Source of the DNA: JALYGY01 sp963800975
Lineage (GTDB): Bacteria; Actinomycetota; Rubrobacteria; Rubrobacterales; Rubrobacteraceae
Length of the DNA stretch: 64,000 nt
Assembly: GCA_963800975.1 (NCBI GenBank)
Contig: CAWDDB010000006.1
Location: 124,001 to 188,000, forward strand
Reading direction: 5' to 3'
This document shows positions 26,297-35,746 of this stretch, one piece after another. A program made the position numbers and the translations under genes. Each line of letters opens with the position of its first letter. Within the stretch, counting starts at the first letter, position 1. The notes under the pieces were generated by a model, which made no database searches, was not told the origin of the DNA, and worked only from the letters and a program-made list of their open reading frames with translations.

Positions 26297-27514
26297 ATGA
26301 CGCAAAAGGGCTCGGCCACCGACGCAGCCGATGGTGCCAAACAGCGTGATTCGTCTCGCCTTCGGGGTGTGTTGCTGGTTTCGGGGCTCGTGCTTCTGGC
26401 GGCGAACCTGCGTCCGGCGCTCACCTCCGTTGCGCCCCTGATCGGTGAGATACGAGCCGACACCGGCCTGTCCAACGGTGTTGCGGGTCTGCTCACGACG
26501 CTGCCGCTCCTTGCGTTCGGCTTGCTCTCGCCGGTCGCGCCGCGGCTGGCGCGTGCTATCGGCATGGAACGGTTGCTGCTTATCGGCCTGATCACGCTCG
26601 GTGTGGGCCTTCTGGTACGCTCCACGGGAACACTGGCGGCGCTCTTCCTTGGAACCGCGCTACTCGGGGCGGCGATCGCGGTCGGCAACGTGCTCTTGCC
26701 CGGCATCGTGAAGCGGGAGTTCCCCGGACGTGTCGGCCCCATGACCAGCGTGTACTCTACGGCCATTGGCATCAGCGCCGCGATCGCTGCCGGCATGAGC
26801 GTTCCCGTTGCGGAACTCGTCGGTTGGCGGGTTGCGCTGGCCGTGTGGGCCCTCCCCGCCTTTATCGCCGCCGTCGCGTGGATCCCCCAGCTCCGGAGCG
26901 GTCCGCCCGGGAATGACCCGGCTCAAACCTCCCGCGGGGACGGCGGGCTGTGGCGGTCACCGCTGGCCTGGCAGGTGACGCTCTTCATGGGACTGCAGTC
27001 GCTCGCGTACTACGTGACGCTCACCTGGCTGCCCGAGATTCTGCACGACGAAGGGTTGAGCGTGGTCCGGGCGGGCTGGATGCTCGGGCTATCTCAGGTG
27101 GCGGCGATCGTGACGATGTTCCTGGCCCCCGTGCTCGCCGGCAGGAGGCCCTCCCAAAGGGGCGTCGTCGTGGCGGCCGCAGCCCTGTCCGGGGCGGGCG
27201 TCCTCGGCTTGCTGGTCGCCGGCGGCACCGCGGCCGCGCTCTGGGCCGTGCTTCTGGGGCTCGGCCAGGGGGCCTGCTTCAGCCTGGCGCTCGCATTCTT
27301 CGCGTTGCGGGCGCCAGACCACGAGCACGCGGCCGCGCTCTCGGGTATGGCCCAGTCCGTCGGTTACCTTCTGGCTGCTTTCGGGCCTGCCCTCTTCGGC
27401 GTGCTGCGCGACGCGACGAATGCGTGGACCATCCCGCTCGCCGTGCTCCTCGCGGTCGTGGCATGCGTCCTGATCTCGGGTCTCGGTGCCTCCCGCGACG
27501 CCCACGTCGCGTAG
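26297..27514 (+). CDS. MFS transporter, CynX/NimT-like
   Basis: About 405 residues with twelve membrane helices. ANLRPALTSVAPLIGEI near the first helix and GVAGLLTTLPLLAFGLLSPV in the second are typical of the CynX/NimT (cyanate, 2-nitroimidazole) branch of the major facilitator superfamily. I chose the ATG at 26297; an ORF opens upstream at 26210 but that part is hydrophilic and starts next to a repeat. It lies alone, convergent with a small hypothetical gene 11 bases away. The substrate is unknown; efflux of small organics is plausible. Confidence 0.85.
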   Translation: MTQKGSATDAADGAKQRDSSRLRGVLLVSGLVLLAANLRPALTSVAPLIGEIRADTGLSNGVAGLLTTLPLLAFGLLSPVAPRLARAIGMERLLLIGLITLGVGLLVRSTGTLAALFLGTALLGAAIAVGNVLLPGIVKREFPGRVGPMTSVYSTAIGISAAIAAGMSVPVAELVGWRVALAVWALPAFIAAVAWIPQLRSGPPGNDPAQTSRGDGGLWRSPLAWQVTLFMGLQSLAYYVTLTWLPEILHDEGLSVVRAGWMLGLSQVAAIVTMFLAPVLAGRRPSQRGVVVAAAALSGAGVLGLLVAGGTAAALWAVLLGLGQGACFSLALAFFALRAPDHEHAAALSGMAQSVGYLLAAFGPALFGVLRDATNAWTIPLAVLLAVVACVLISGLGASRDAHVA

Positions 27515-27525
27515 CGCTCGCGGGG

Positions 27526-27837
27526 TTAGGTGGTGGCCGTCGCGCCCAGTTCCTCCCTGGCCCACGCGTCCATGGCCTCGAGCAGCTGCTCGCGGGTGGC
27601 GACGATCGACAGCCGGGTGTTCTCGTCTTGCTCCTGCGTGGTCAGCCTCACGGTCGGGTGGCCGCCGACCAGAGACCCCAGGAGTCCGCCTCGCAGGCGG
27701 AACTCTGCCGAGCCCTGGGTTGGCTCGTGGCCAAGGGGCACGCTGAAGCCCCTGAGGCCGACCAGGTAGGCCTCCGCAAGCTCCAGGATTTGTTCGGGCG
27801 TAGCGTCCGTCGTGTAGGTCCGCGTGTAGTCGGCCAC
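27526..27837 (-). CDS. Hypothetical protein, 103 residues
   Basis: A soluble acidic protein with a threonine-rich N-terminus (MADYTRTYTTDATPEQ) and alternating strand and helix pattern; no catalytic motif is recognised. GGAGG lies seven bases before the GTG at 27837, which supports translation. It is transcribed convergently with the MFS gene and divergently from the aldo/keto reductase. The shape suggests a small ligand-binding or START-like fold, but this is only a guess. Confidence 0.65.
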   Translation of the reverse strand: MADYTRTYTTDATPEQILELAEAYLVGLRGFSVPLGHEPTQGSAEFRLRGGLLGSLVGGHPTVRLTTQEQDENTRLSIVATREQLLEAMDAWAREELGATATT

Positions 27838-27990
27838 GGCAGCCTCCTCTCGTCCAACATTCTAGCGAGGCGAACGCGGGCGCGAAGAGCTCGGTGGGTA
27901 TGTCGCGCTCCAGGCCAGGTGTGGGTTCGCTGACTATGGTACGGTTCTCGGCGTGCTAGGGTGGCGTCTACGCTAACGGAGGGAGGATGC

Positions 27991-29040
27991 ATGGAGTATC
28001 GTCGTCTAGGACGCTCGGGTCTGTACGTATCAAGCCTGACCCTCGGCACGATGACCTTCGGTGGGCAGGGTGACTTCGGCATGGTCGGCGCCACGGACGT
28101 CGCGGGCGCGAGGAGGCAGGTCGACATGTGCCTGGACGCCGGGGTCAACCTCTTCGACACCGCCGACATCTACTCCGACGGGGAGTCCGAGAAGATACTC
28201 GGCGAGGCGATCTCGGGCCGGCGGGACGATCTGCTCCTCGCCACGAAGGTCCGCATGCCCGCGGGGGAGGGCCCCAACGATACCGGCCTCTCCAGGCACC
28301 ACATCATCCGCGGGTGCGAGGAGAGCCTCAGGAGGCTCGGCACCGACCACATCGACCTGTACCAGGTGCACGAGTGGGACGGCCACACCCCGCTCGAGGA
28401 GACCCTGGAGGCGCTCGACACTCTCGTAAAGAGCGGCAAAGTGCGTTACGTGGGCTCTTCCAACTACTCGGGCTGGCAGCTGATGAAGGCGCTCGGGATC
28501 TCCGAGAGGCTCGGGTTGCAGCGCTACGTGAGCCAGCAGATCCACTACACGCTGCAGGCCAGGGAGGCCGAGTACGAGCTGGTCCCGCTGGCGCTGGATC
28601 AGGGGTGCTCCATACTGGTGTGGAGCCCGATCGCCGGAGGACTCCTTTCCGGCAAGTACCGGCGCGACGTGGACGCCTCGGAGGGAAGGCACGTGGAGGG
28701 CTGGGACGAGCCGCCGGTGCGCGACCCCGACAAGCTCTACGACATCGTCGACGTGCTAGTGGAGATCGCGGACGGCCGCGGCGTGTCTGGGGCGCAGGTC
28801 GCGCTCGCGTGGCTGCTGGGACGGCCTGGCGTCGCTTCCGTGATAGTAGGCGCGAGGACCGACGAGCAGCTCGCCGACAACCTGAAGGCCGCCGAACTGA
28901 TCCTTACCGAAGAGGAGCGCCTGCGCCTGGACGAGGTGAGCGCGCCGCCCCTGATTTACCCCTTCTGGCACCAGCTCAAGACCGCCTCGGACCGCCTGGG
29001 TCCGGCCGACCTGCCGCTGCTCGGTCCGCACCTCGACTAA
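27991..29040 (+). CDS. Aldo/keto reductase
   Basis: A 349-residue TIM-barrel oxidoreductase of the large AKR group. MEYRRLGRSGLYVSSLTLGT opens the protein; LFDTADIYSDGESE holds the catalytic Asp and Tyr, LLATKV the Lys and YQVHEWD the His. The C-terminal SVIVGARTDEQLADN binds NADPH phosphate. I chose the ATG at 27991 with GGAGGGAGG upstream rather than a GTG at 27961. It reduces an aldehyde or ketone; the substrate is unknown. It is a single gene, convergent with the EamA transporter 18 bases away. Confidence 0.93.
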   Translation: MEYRRLGRSGLYVSSLTLGTMTFGGQGDFGMVGATDVAGARRQVDMCLDAGVNLFDTADIYSDGESEKILGEAISGRRDDLLLATKVRMPAGEGPNDTGLSRHHIIRGCEESLRRLGTDHIDLYQVHEWDGHTPLEETLEALDTLVKSGKVRYVGSSNYSGWQLMKALGISERLGLQRYVSQQIHYTLQAREAEYELVPLALDQGCSILVWSPIAGGLLSGKYRRDVDASEGRHVEGWDEPPVRDPDKLYDIVDVLVEIADGRGVSGAQVALAWLLGRPGVASVIVGARTDEQLADNLKAAELILTEEERLRLDEVSAPPLIYPFWHQLKTASDRLGPADLPLLGPHLD

Positions 29041-29058
29041 ACCCCACCGGTTTCGCGA

Positions 29059-30009
29059 CTACTGACGTCGGGCGAGGTACACGCCGCCGAGCAGGATCGC
29101 CGCGCCTATAAACTTGTCGATCCCGAAAGCTTCGCCGAAGAGCAAGACGCCGGCGACGACGCCGACAAGCGTGATCACGTACTGGTATACGAGCATGCGG
29201 TTCGCCCCGATGCGCGAGATCCCCCGTTGCCAGAACGTGAAGCCGAAGGCCGCGACCACGAGCGTCGAGTAGGCGAAGGCTCCCCATCCCCCCGCGCTCA
29301 CGGCATCCCAGTGAACCGCCGGCAGCTGCACGGACGCGAAGGGCAGGACCGCAAGCCCCCCGAACAGCATCGAGTAGGCGGCGACCTCGAGCGGCGAGTA
29401 GCGCCTGAGCAACGGCAGCGAGAGCACGGCGTAGGATCCCCAGGCGGCGGCCGCTCCCAGCACGAGCAGATCCCCCGTCAGGCTCGCCCCGCTCTCTCCC
29501 AATCCGCGGTAGACGATCACGGCCACGCCGAGCAGCGCAAGACCCACCCCAACGATGCCCTTCCAGTTGGGGCGTTCCCAACCGAGCACGAAGGCCAGGA
29601 GCATCCCCCACAGCGGAGCCGTGGCGACGACGAGGGCGCTGTTGGAGGCCGTGGTGATGCTGACGCCGTGGGTGAAGAGCACATTGTTCATGGCGATGCC
29701 TACCAGCCCGAGGCCGGCCATGGGAAGGAGATCCTTCGCCCCGAGCTTGCTTCCTCGGCCGAAGAGGCGCAGGACCACCCAAAGCACGACACCTGCCAGC
29801 ACGAACCGCACGCTTACGAAGGGCAGCGGCGGTATGAAGCCGACTGCGTACTTCACCGCCGCCGGGTTGCTGCCGAGGATGACCGCCGTCAGGATGAGCG
29901 ACGCCTCGAAGAGCGGCGAGGTCTTTCTGCCACCGCTCGCGGTGGCCGCCTCCGCTCCCTCATCGTTGCCAGGGGCGCCCCTGGCCTCGCGTTCTCGTTT
30001 AGTCAGCAA
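29059..30009 (-). CDS. EamA (DMT) family transporter
   Basis: A 316-residue protein with ten membrane helices in two EamA repeats; the halves show GSNPAAVKYAVGFIPPLPFV and LLVLGAAAAWGSYAVLSLPL. The family exports amino acids and other metabolites. The N-terminal 30 residues are hydrophilic and charged. The start is a TTG at 30009 with GGGAAGG seven bases upstream; no better start lies before the first helix. Confidence 0.9.
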   Translation of the reverse strand: MLTKREREARGAPGNDEGAEAATASGGRKTSPLFEASLILTAVILGSNPAAVKYAVGFIPPLPFVSVRFVLAGVVLWVVLRLFGRGSKLGAKDLLPMAGLGLVGIAMNNVLFTHGVSITTASNSALVVATAPLWGMLLAFVLGWERPNWKGIVGVGLALLGVAVIVYRGLGESGASLTGDLLVLGAAAAWGSYAVLSLPLLRRYSPLEVAAYSMLFGGLAVLPFASVQLPAVHWDAVSAGGWGAFAYSTLVVAAFGFTFWQRGISRIGANRMLVYQYVITLVGVVAGVLLFGEAFGIDKFIGAAILLGGVYLARRQ

Positions 30010-30212
30010 TTAAACCTTCCCGCACGGTACTCGACCGGCAGGCTCCATGATTCAAAACATTTGCACACAGAACGTAACACCATTCCGCGATCGAACAAGG
30101 AAGCCTGGTGAAACCTCTAACGCCACAAGCCCTTCTGGACAACCGCCAAAGACAAACAGCCAGCAACCCGATAGCTCAGGGCGACGCGGGCGAAGCCGGG
30201 CGCAGCGTGCTG

Positions 30213-31181
30213 CTACTCCGGCAGCGCCGAGAGGACGCCGGCCATCCTGTACATCTGCGGGTCCAGGGGGCGCATGCGGCCCACGATCTCCTTCAGAGGC
30301 AGCCTGCCCATAAGCTCGCCCGTCAGCGCGACCATGACCCCCGACTCGCCCTCCGCCAGGGCCTCCGCGGCGGCGGTGCCGAACCTGGAGCCGAGTATCC
30401 GGTCGAAAGCCGTAGGATCCCCACCCCTCTGGGCGTGGCCCACCACGGTCAGGCGCGACTCGTAGGTGCCGGTCGAGTTGACGTACTCGTGGAACTCGGC
30501 GGCCGGGAGCTTCGCCCCTTCCGCCGCCACGACCATAAAGTGGGACTTGCCCTGTTCGTAGGCCTTCTTGATAAACCCGATCAGGTCCTCCGGGTCGGGC
30601 TCGAACTCGGGCACGAGCACCGCCTCGGCCCCGCCCGCGATCGCGCTGGTCAGGGCCAGGTAGCCGCAGTTTCTGCCCATCACCTCGACGACGTGCGCGC
30701 GGTTGTGGGAGCTCGCCGTGTCCTTGATACGGTCTATGGTCTCGAGGGCGGTGTTGAGCGCCGTGTCGACCCCGAGGGCTATCTCCGTGCCCCAGACGTC
30801 GTTGTCTATGGTGGCCGGTATCCCCACAACCCGAATGCCAAGCTCGCTGAGCTTCAGGGCGCCGGTGAGGCTCCCTTCCCCGCCGATGACCACGAGCCCC
30901 TCCACCCCTGCCTCCCTGAGGTTGCGCGCCGCCCGTTCCTGTCCCTCGGGGCTCTCGAATTCCCCGGAGCGCTGAGTGCCTAGCACCGTTCCGCCCCTGC
31001 CGATGATGCCCCCGAGCTTGCGGCGGTCGATAGGCGAGATCCTGCCCTCCAGCAGCCCCTTGTAGCCGCTCTCCACCTTTACGGGTTGCCAGCCCATCGA
31101 GAAGGCCGTCCGGGCCACCGCCCGAACGGCGGCGTTCATCCCCGGAGCGTCGCCCCCGCTTGTCAGAACCGCTACCTTCAC
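30213..31181 (-). CDS. pfkA: 6-phosphofructokinase
   Basis: A 322-residue PfkA, the usual bacterial length. TSGGDAPGMNAAVR begins the ATP site; the catalytic TIDND (Asp126, Asp128) and MGRNCG follow. At the position that discriminates ATP from pyrophosphate the protein has Gly103, as in ATP-dependent enzymes; the preceding residue, Asp103 in E. coli, is Glu102 here (GGEGS), a conservative change at the magnesium site. I chose the GTG at 31181 with AGGAGG seven bases upstream; the 396-codon reading adds a non-homologous tail. It phosphorylates fructose 6-phosphate in glycolysis. The neighbours are unrelated. Confidence 0.95.
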   Translation of the reverse strand: MKVAVLTSGGDAPGMNAAVRAVARTAFSMGWQPVKVESGYKGLLEGRISPIDRRKLGGIIGRGGTVLGTQRSGEFESPEGQERAARNLREAGVEGLVVIGGEGSLTGALKLSELGIRVVGIPATIDNDVWGTEIALGVDTALNTALETIDRIKDTASSHNRAHVVEVMGRNCGYLALTSAIAGGAEAVLVPEFEPDPEDLIGFIKKAYEQGKSHFMVVAAEGAKLPAAEFHEYVNSTGTYESRLTVVGHAQRGGDPTAFDRILGSRFGTAAAEALAEGESGVMVALTGELMGRLPLKEIVGRMRPLDPQMYRMAGVLSALPE

Positions 31182-31356
31182 GCCGAACCTCCTCTCTTGT
31201 GAGGTCCCAAGGGTACACAGCCGCGCGCGGAGATGCTCGCCGGGCGAGCCCACCAGCGATGATCCTTCAGCCAGGCCCCGCTCGATCCGTGGGTTTGCTT
31301 CGCTCCAGGGGCGGGTACGCCGGGTTGGGACGGAGAGTTGCGAGGGAGGACGAGGG

Positions 31357-32040
31357 ATGGACTTAGGCGAACGGGAGACCGGGACGCGGGATGAGCATTT
31401 CAACCTGATCAGCGTCCTCTACCACGCCCTGCACGGCGCCGAGAACTGCGACCGCTACGCCGCGGAGGCGGAGGTCTCAGGCGACGAGTCCCTCGCCGCC
31501 TTCTTCGGGGAGGCCCGGGACGCGCAGGCCGAGCTTGCCGAGCGCGCCAAGGTGATGCTCGGGATCGGAGCGATCCCCAGGATGGCGGACGAGGTCGAGC
31601 CCGGCTTGGACGTCGGGCCGGAGACGATCCCGGGCGGCACGCTGCCTGTTGCGGAGGTGCCGCCCGACGTGCCCGAGGAGATTCCGGAGCCTGTGGTGGT
31701 GCGCGTCCCGCCCGAGGACTTCGGCACCACGATACGCGCCCTCGAGGGTGGTCTAGAAGAGCTCCCAGAGGCCGAAGCGCTCGACGAGATAGACGGCTGG
31801 CGGCTCTGGCTCGAGGGGTCGGGCGACCCCGAGCTCGAGCCCATCGCCGGTGACCTGCTGAGGCTCGGAGACATGCTCAGGTCCGGCGGAGCTAGCCGAA
31901 CCGAGATCGGGAGCGTACTGGGCTCGCTCGGCGAGCGAGTGCGGGGGCTCGCCGAGAGCGAGGTCGGGGCTCCGGTCGCAGACGAGCTGCGTATCCTGGG
32001 CGGCCTGCTCAACACCGCGGCCCGGGATCTGACAGGATAG
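31357..32040 (+). CDS. Hypothetical protein with ferritin-like helical N-terminus
   Basis: A 227-residue acidic protein. Residues 12-70 (HFNLISVLYHALHGAENCDR onward) look like a pair of ferritin-like helices as seen in rubrerythrin-type proteins, with His, Glu and Cys that could bind metal. A Pro/Glu/Val-rich linker (about 85-118) joins it to a second acidic helical domain. The family name is not known to me. The ATG at 31357 follows GAGGGAGGACGAGG. It lies 27 bases before a J-domain gene on the same strand and is divergent from pfkA. Confidence 0.7.
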   Translation: MDLGERETGTRDEHFNLISVLYHALHGAENCDRYAAEAEVSGDESLAAFFGEARDAQAELAERAKVMLGIGAIPRMADEVEPGLDVGPETIPGGTLPVAEVPPDVPEEIPEPVVVRVPPEDFGTTIRALEGGLEELPEAEALDEIDGWRLWLEGSGDPELEPIAGDLLRLGDMLRSGGASRTEIGSVLGSLGERVRGLAESEVGAPVADELRILGGLLNTAARDLTG

Positions 32041-32067
32041 CCGAGAACGCGGAGAGGGCAGGGAGCG

Positions 32068-32640
32068 TTGCCGGAGACGGACCCTTACCAGGTGCTCGGC
32101 ATCGGCAGGGGAGCTTCGGGGGACGAGATCCGTAGAGCCTACCGCGGGCTGGCGAGGAAGCATCACCCCGACGCCAACCCCGACGACCCCGGATCCGAGG
32201 GGCGCTTCAAGAGGATCCAGCAGGCCTACGAAGTTCTCTCCGAACCCGCCAGACGACGAGAGTACGATCGGGGGACCAGGCCCACGGGTAAAAGGGGTTC
32301 GCGCGGGAGCGGGAAAGCCGTCCGCGTCGACAACCTCTCCTACCGGCGCACGGACGAACAGGGGGAGGTCGGACGGGAGCTTCGGGCCGACGACCTGGCG
32401 CGCTTCGCCAGGATCCTGGGCATCCCCCTCGACCGCATCCTGAAGCTAATCGGCGAGAACGCGACCGTCGAGGGCAACGTCAGCTTTGGCGGGCGACGTC
32501 CGGGGGCTGCTGCCGGGGGGCGCTGGCGACCGCCCGGGGGTGCGCGTCCTGGTCGCGACGACGAGAAGCCGCCCATCCCGGACAAGCCTCCTGTGCCTCC
32601 GAAACCGCCGAGGACGGGCGAGGCCGAAGTGAACTCGTAG
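32068..32640 (+). CDS. DnaJ (J-domain) protein
   Basis: A 190-residue protein with an N-terminal J domain (residues 4-68): DPYQVLGIGRGASGDEIRRA, the HPD tripeptide in RKHHPDANP that stimulates Hsp70 ATPase, and AYEVLSEPARRREYDRG. The remainder is a linker, a short helical part and a Gly/Pro-rich tail ending KPPVPPKPPRTGE. There is no zinc-finger or C-terminal substrate domain, so it is a type III J-protein. The start is a TTG at 32068. It probably recruits DnaK to a particular client. Confidence 0.85.
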   Translation: MPETDPYQVLGIGRGASGDEIRRAYRGLARKHHPDANPDDPGSEGRFKRIQQAYEVLSEPARRREYDRGTRPTGKRGSRGSGKAVRVDNLSYRRTDEQGEVGRELRADDLARFARILGIPLDRILKLIGENATVEGNVSFGGRRPGAAAGGRWRPPGGARPGRDDEKPPIPDKPPVPPKPPRTGEAEVNS

Positions 32641-32669
32641 ATCCAAGACCCGCCGCGGGGCGCGCCACG

Positions 32670-32741
32670 TTGCCCCTTGCGGGTGGCACCGGTATAGTCG
32701 AACGCGCGTGTGAGATACCCGGCGCGCCTTCGAGCGCCGGG
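32670..32741 (+). promoter_or_regulatory. Promoter and leader hairpin before the PTS locus
   Basis: TTGCCC (32670-32675) and TATAGT (32693-32698) are 17 bases apart, a good vegetative promoter. Downstream, CCCGGCGC (32718-32725) pairs perfectly with GCGCCGGG (32734-32741) across eight bases, placing an eight-pair hairpin in the 5' leader just before GGGAGGAGG and the ATG at 32758. The hairpin could influence translation or act as an antitermination site. Confidence 0.6.
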
Positions 32742-32757
32742 CGGGAGGAGGAACACG

Positions 32758-34315
32758 ATGGCTCAGGCGACGGGCACCCAGGCCGGTGAGTCTCGCTGGT
32801 GGGACAGGGCTCTAGGAGCCTTGCAGAGCATCGGGCGCTCGCTGATGCTGCCCATAGCGGTGCTGCCTGCTGCGGCGCTGCTCTTGAGGCTGGGACAGCC
32901 CGACCTTCTGGACATACCGTGGCTGGCGGCGGCCGGGCAGGCCATCTTCGACAACCTGCCCGTGCTGTTCGCGATCGGCATCGCGGTGGGGCTGACGGGC
33001 GGGGCGGGGGCCGCGGGGCTCGCCGGTCTCGTGGGGTACTTCGTCTTCGCCGGGGTCTTCAACTCCGTGGCGCCCCAGCTCGCCGAGGAAGGAGACCGAC
33101 CCCGTCTACTACATGGGGGTGCTCTCGGGGATCATCACCGGGCTCCTGGCCGCCGGGATGTACAGGCGGTTCTCGGACATCCGGCTGCCCGACTACCTGG
33201 CGTTCTTCGGGGGCAGGCGGTTCGTGCCGATAATAACGGCGGTCGCGGCGCTCGCGCTCGGGATCGTGTTCGGCCTGATCTGGCCCCCCATCGGAGCCGG
33301 GATCAACGCCGTCGGCGAGGCCATAGTCGGACTCGGCGCCCTCGGGACCGGGCTCTACGGGTTCGTCAACCGCATGCTCATCCCCGTGGGGCTGCACCAC
33401 GTCATCAACACCTACGTCTGGTTCCAGCTCGGCACCTACGAGGGGCCCGACGGCCCGGTGAACGGTGAGATCACGCGCTACTTCGCGGGAGATCCCACCG
33501 CCGGGTACTTCCTCTCCGGCTTCTTCCCGATCATGATGTTCGGCCTCCCGGCGGCTTGCCTGGCCATGATCCGGCACGCCAGGGTCCCGAAGGTGGCAGC
33601 GGGCATCTTGCTCTCCGCCGCCTTCGCCTCGTTCCTGACCGGCATCACCGAGCCGATCGAGTTCGCCTTCCTCTTCGTCGCCCCGCTCCTGTTCCTGGTC
33701 CACGCCATCCTTACCGGGACGGCGCTGGCGGTCTGCACGCTGCTCGGCATCAAGATAGGCTTCGGCTTCTCGGCCGGCCTGATAGACTACGTCCTGAACT
33801 TCAGCAAGGAGAACACCACGAGGCCCCTGCTGCTGCTCGGCGTCGGGCTGGTCTACTTCGTCATCTACTACTCTCGTCTTCAGCTTCTTCATAAAGCGCT
33901 TCGACCTGGCGACCCCGGGCCGCGGCGAGGCCTCCACGGGGATGTCCTCGGACTGGATCCTGCCCGAAAGCCAGCGCGGACCCGCGCCCGGCAGCGAGGC
34001 GGACTGGCGAAGCGGAGGCCACGGGCGAGACAGGAGAACGCGCCTGCCGCCACGGCGGAGCGCGACCGCGACGACGTGCTGGCGGAGAACGTGCTCGAGG
34101 CGCTCGGGGGAAGGGAGAACGTCGAGAGCGTCGAGGGGTGCATCACGCGTCTCAGGCTCTTCGTCGAGGACCCGGAGCGCATCGACGACGACCGGCTGAA
34201 GCAGCTCGGCGCCTCCGGCGTGGTCAAGCGTGGCAAGGTGGCCCAGGTGGTCATGGGCACCCAGTCCGACCGCATCGCCGCGCGCATGGAGCGCATCATG
34301 AAGGGGGAGGAATAG
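32758..34315 (+). pseudogene. PTS system EIICB component, N-acetylglucosamine/glucose type, with four +1 frameshifts
   Basis: The segments together give a normal sugar-PTS IIC-IIB protein. Frame 1 has the N-terminal membrane part (LQSIGRSLMLPIAVLPAAAL); the next frame has LIPVGLHHVINTYVWFQLG, FPIMMFGLPAACLAM and FLTGITEPIEFAFLF, closest to NagE-type GlcNAc transporters; then FFIKRFDLATPGRGE; and finally the IIB domain with the phosphocysteine in VEGCITRLRL. Frames are restored by removing single bases near 33091, 33872, 34014 and 34039. It would transport and phosphorylate an amino sugar or glucose. As written it cannot be translated in one piece, so it is decayed or contains sequence errors. 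Confidence 0.85.
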
Positions 34316-34766
34316 ATGGCAGCTTCTGGCTCCCGTCTCGGGAACGGCCGTGCCACTGAGCGAGGTACCGGACGAGGTCTTCGCCGAGGGGATGGCGGGG
34401 GACGGAGGGGCCATCGTGCCGTCGCGAGCGGCGAGGCGCTCGCCCCCGCTTCGGGGACGCTCGTCAAGCTCTTCGAGGGCGGGCACGCCTTCGGGATAGA
34501 GACCGACGAGGGGGTCGAGCTCATCGTCCACGTCGGCCTCGACACCATCGAGCTGAGGGGCGCGGGCTTCGAGAAGCTGGCCACCGAGGGGGACAGGGTT
34601 GAGGCGGGCCAACCCATCGTGCGCTTCGACCTGGAGGAGATCCGAGCCGGAGGCTACGACCCCGTAACCCCCGTGGTCGTGACGAACGCCAGACGAGCAC
34701 CCGGTGAGCGGCTTCCAGGCGGGCGAGGTGCAAGCCGGAGACCCCATCTTCGAGGTCGCCACTTGA
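34316..34766 (+). pseudogene. PTS EIIA component (glucose/Crr type) with four +1 frameshifts
   Basis: Read with single-base removals at about 34325, 34425, 34429 and 34691 this is a canonical IIA: LAPVSGTAVPLSEVPDEVFA, GDGGAIVPSEGEALAPASGT, the phosphohistidine region VELIVHVGLDT and an end in SGFQAGEVQAGDPIFEVAT. IIA passes phosphate from HPr to the IIB domain. It follows EIICB directly (ATG overlaps the TAG region) and overlaps the next gene at its TGA. Each segment keeps strong family similarity, so if it is a pseudogene it is recent. Confidence 0.82.
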
Positions 34767-35574
34767 AGCGGATCCTCGACTGCGGCCCCGCCGACTTCGA
34801 AAGGATGGACGGCGCAGCCCTCCTCGAGGCCATCCGGCGCTCCGAGGGCCGTACCATCCTCTGCGAGGTCCTCTGGCCCGCGGCACCGCTGGTGGACGGC
34901 GTCACCAACGCCGAGGTCACGGTCGCCTTCGGCGCGGACCTCGTCCTCCTCAACATGTTCGAAGGCGAGGACCTGGCGGCCATCAAGGGAGCCCTGGGGC
35001 GGCCCGTGGGGGTGAACGTCGAGCCCTCAGAAAGCGTGGCCCCGCACCGGCGGGCGAGCGCCGAGAACCTGCGGCGCGTGGCCGACGCGGACTTCGTCGT
35101 CATCACCGCCAACCCCGACGCCCAGGTAGGCGTTCGGGGAGATGCTCTCCGCCGTCGAGCTGGCGCGACAGACGGTGCCGGGAGCTCCCGTCTTCGCCGG
35201 CAAGATGCACGGCAGCGGTGGGCGGGGCATGATCGGGACGAGCGGGATGTCGCGGCTTGCCGAGGCCTCAGACGCGGTCCTCGTTCCTGCCCCCGGTACG
35301 GTTCCGGGTAGCAGGGAGCCGCTCGTTGCGGAGCTTGCGGACGCCGCACACGCCTCGGGCGCGCTGGTGGTCGCCACGGTCGGGACCTCGCAGGAGGGAT
35401 CCGACGCGGAGACCGTCAGGGAGTTGGCCCTCGCCGGCCAAGCGGGCGGGGGCGGATGTTCTGCACCTTGGGGACGCGGCAATCTCGGGGATCACCGATC
35501 CGATGAACGTGCTGGCGGCCTCGGTCGCGATCCGGGGCCGACGCCACGCCTTCCGCCGTATGGCGATGAGATGA
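34763..35574 (+). pseudogene. TIM-barrel-like protein of PTS loci, function unknown, two +1 frameshifts
   Basis: The TTG at 34763 overlaps the EIIA stop (TTGA). The first segment carries RMDGAALLEAIRRSEGRTIL and NAEVTVAFGADLVLLNMFEG; the second, after a base is removed near 35129, carries VFAGKMHGSGGRGMIG and VLVPAPGTVPGS; the third, after another near 35436, ends ADVLHLGDAAISGITDP with DPMNVLAASVAIRG. The regular alternation of strands and helices and the conserved Gly/Asp loops suggest a (beta/alpha)8 barrel, of a kind I associate with sugar PTS operons. I cannot assign a reaction. Confidence 0.65.
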
Positions 35575-35746
35575 GGGGGCACGCTGCGGCCCGGCCGCGC
35601 CAGTGCGCTCGCTTGTCAGCAGTTCGGCCTAGGTTTCTGACGTTTGGCTAGTGTTCAGGGAGGAGGGTGGGCCGTTCGGGTTTGTGAGAGGCTATCCTTC
35701 AGGGTTGGACACGGGAAGTGCCTAGCGGGAAAGGGAGGTAGGCGTT

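Noticed and set aside
29039..29053. AAACC/GGTTT inverted repeat as a bidirectional terminator between the aldo/keto reductase and EamA genes
   Set aside because: Only five pairs and no T-tract; too weak to report as a feature.
29227..30111. 294-codon plus-strand frame opposite the EamA transporter
   Set aside because: The minus strand shows ten membrane helices with family motifs; the plus product is a charged shadow.
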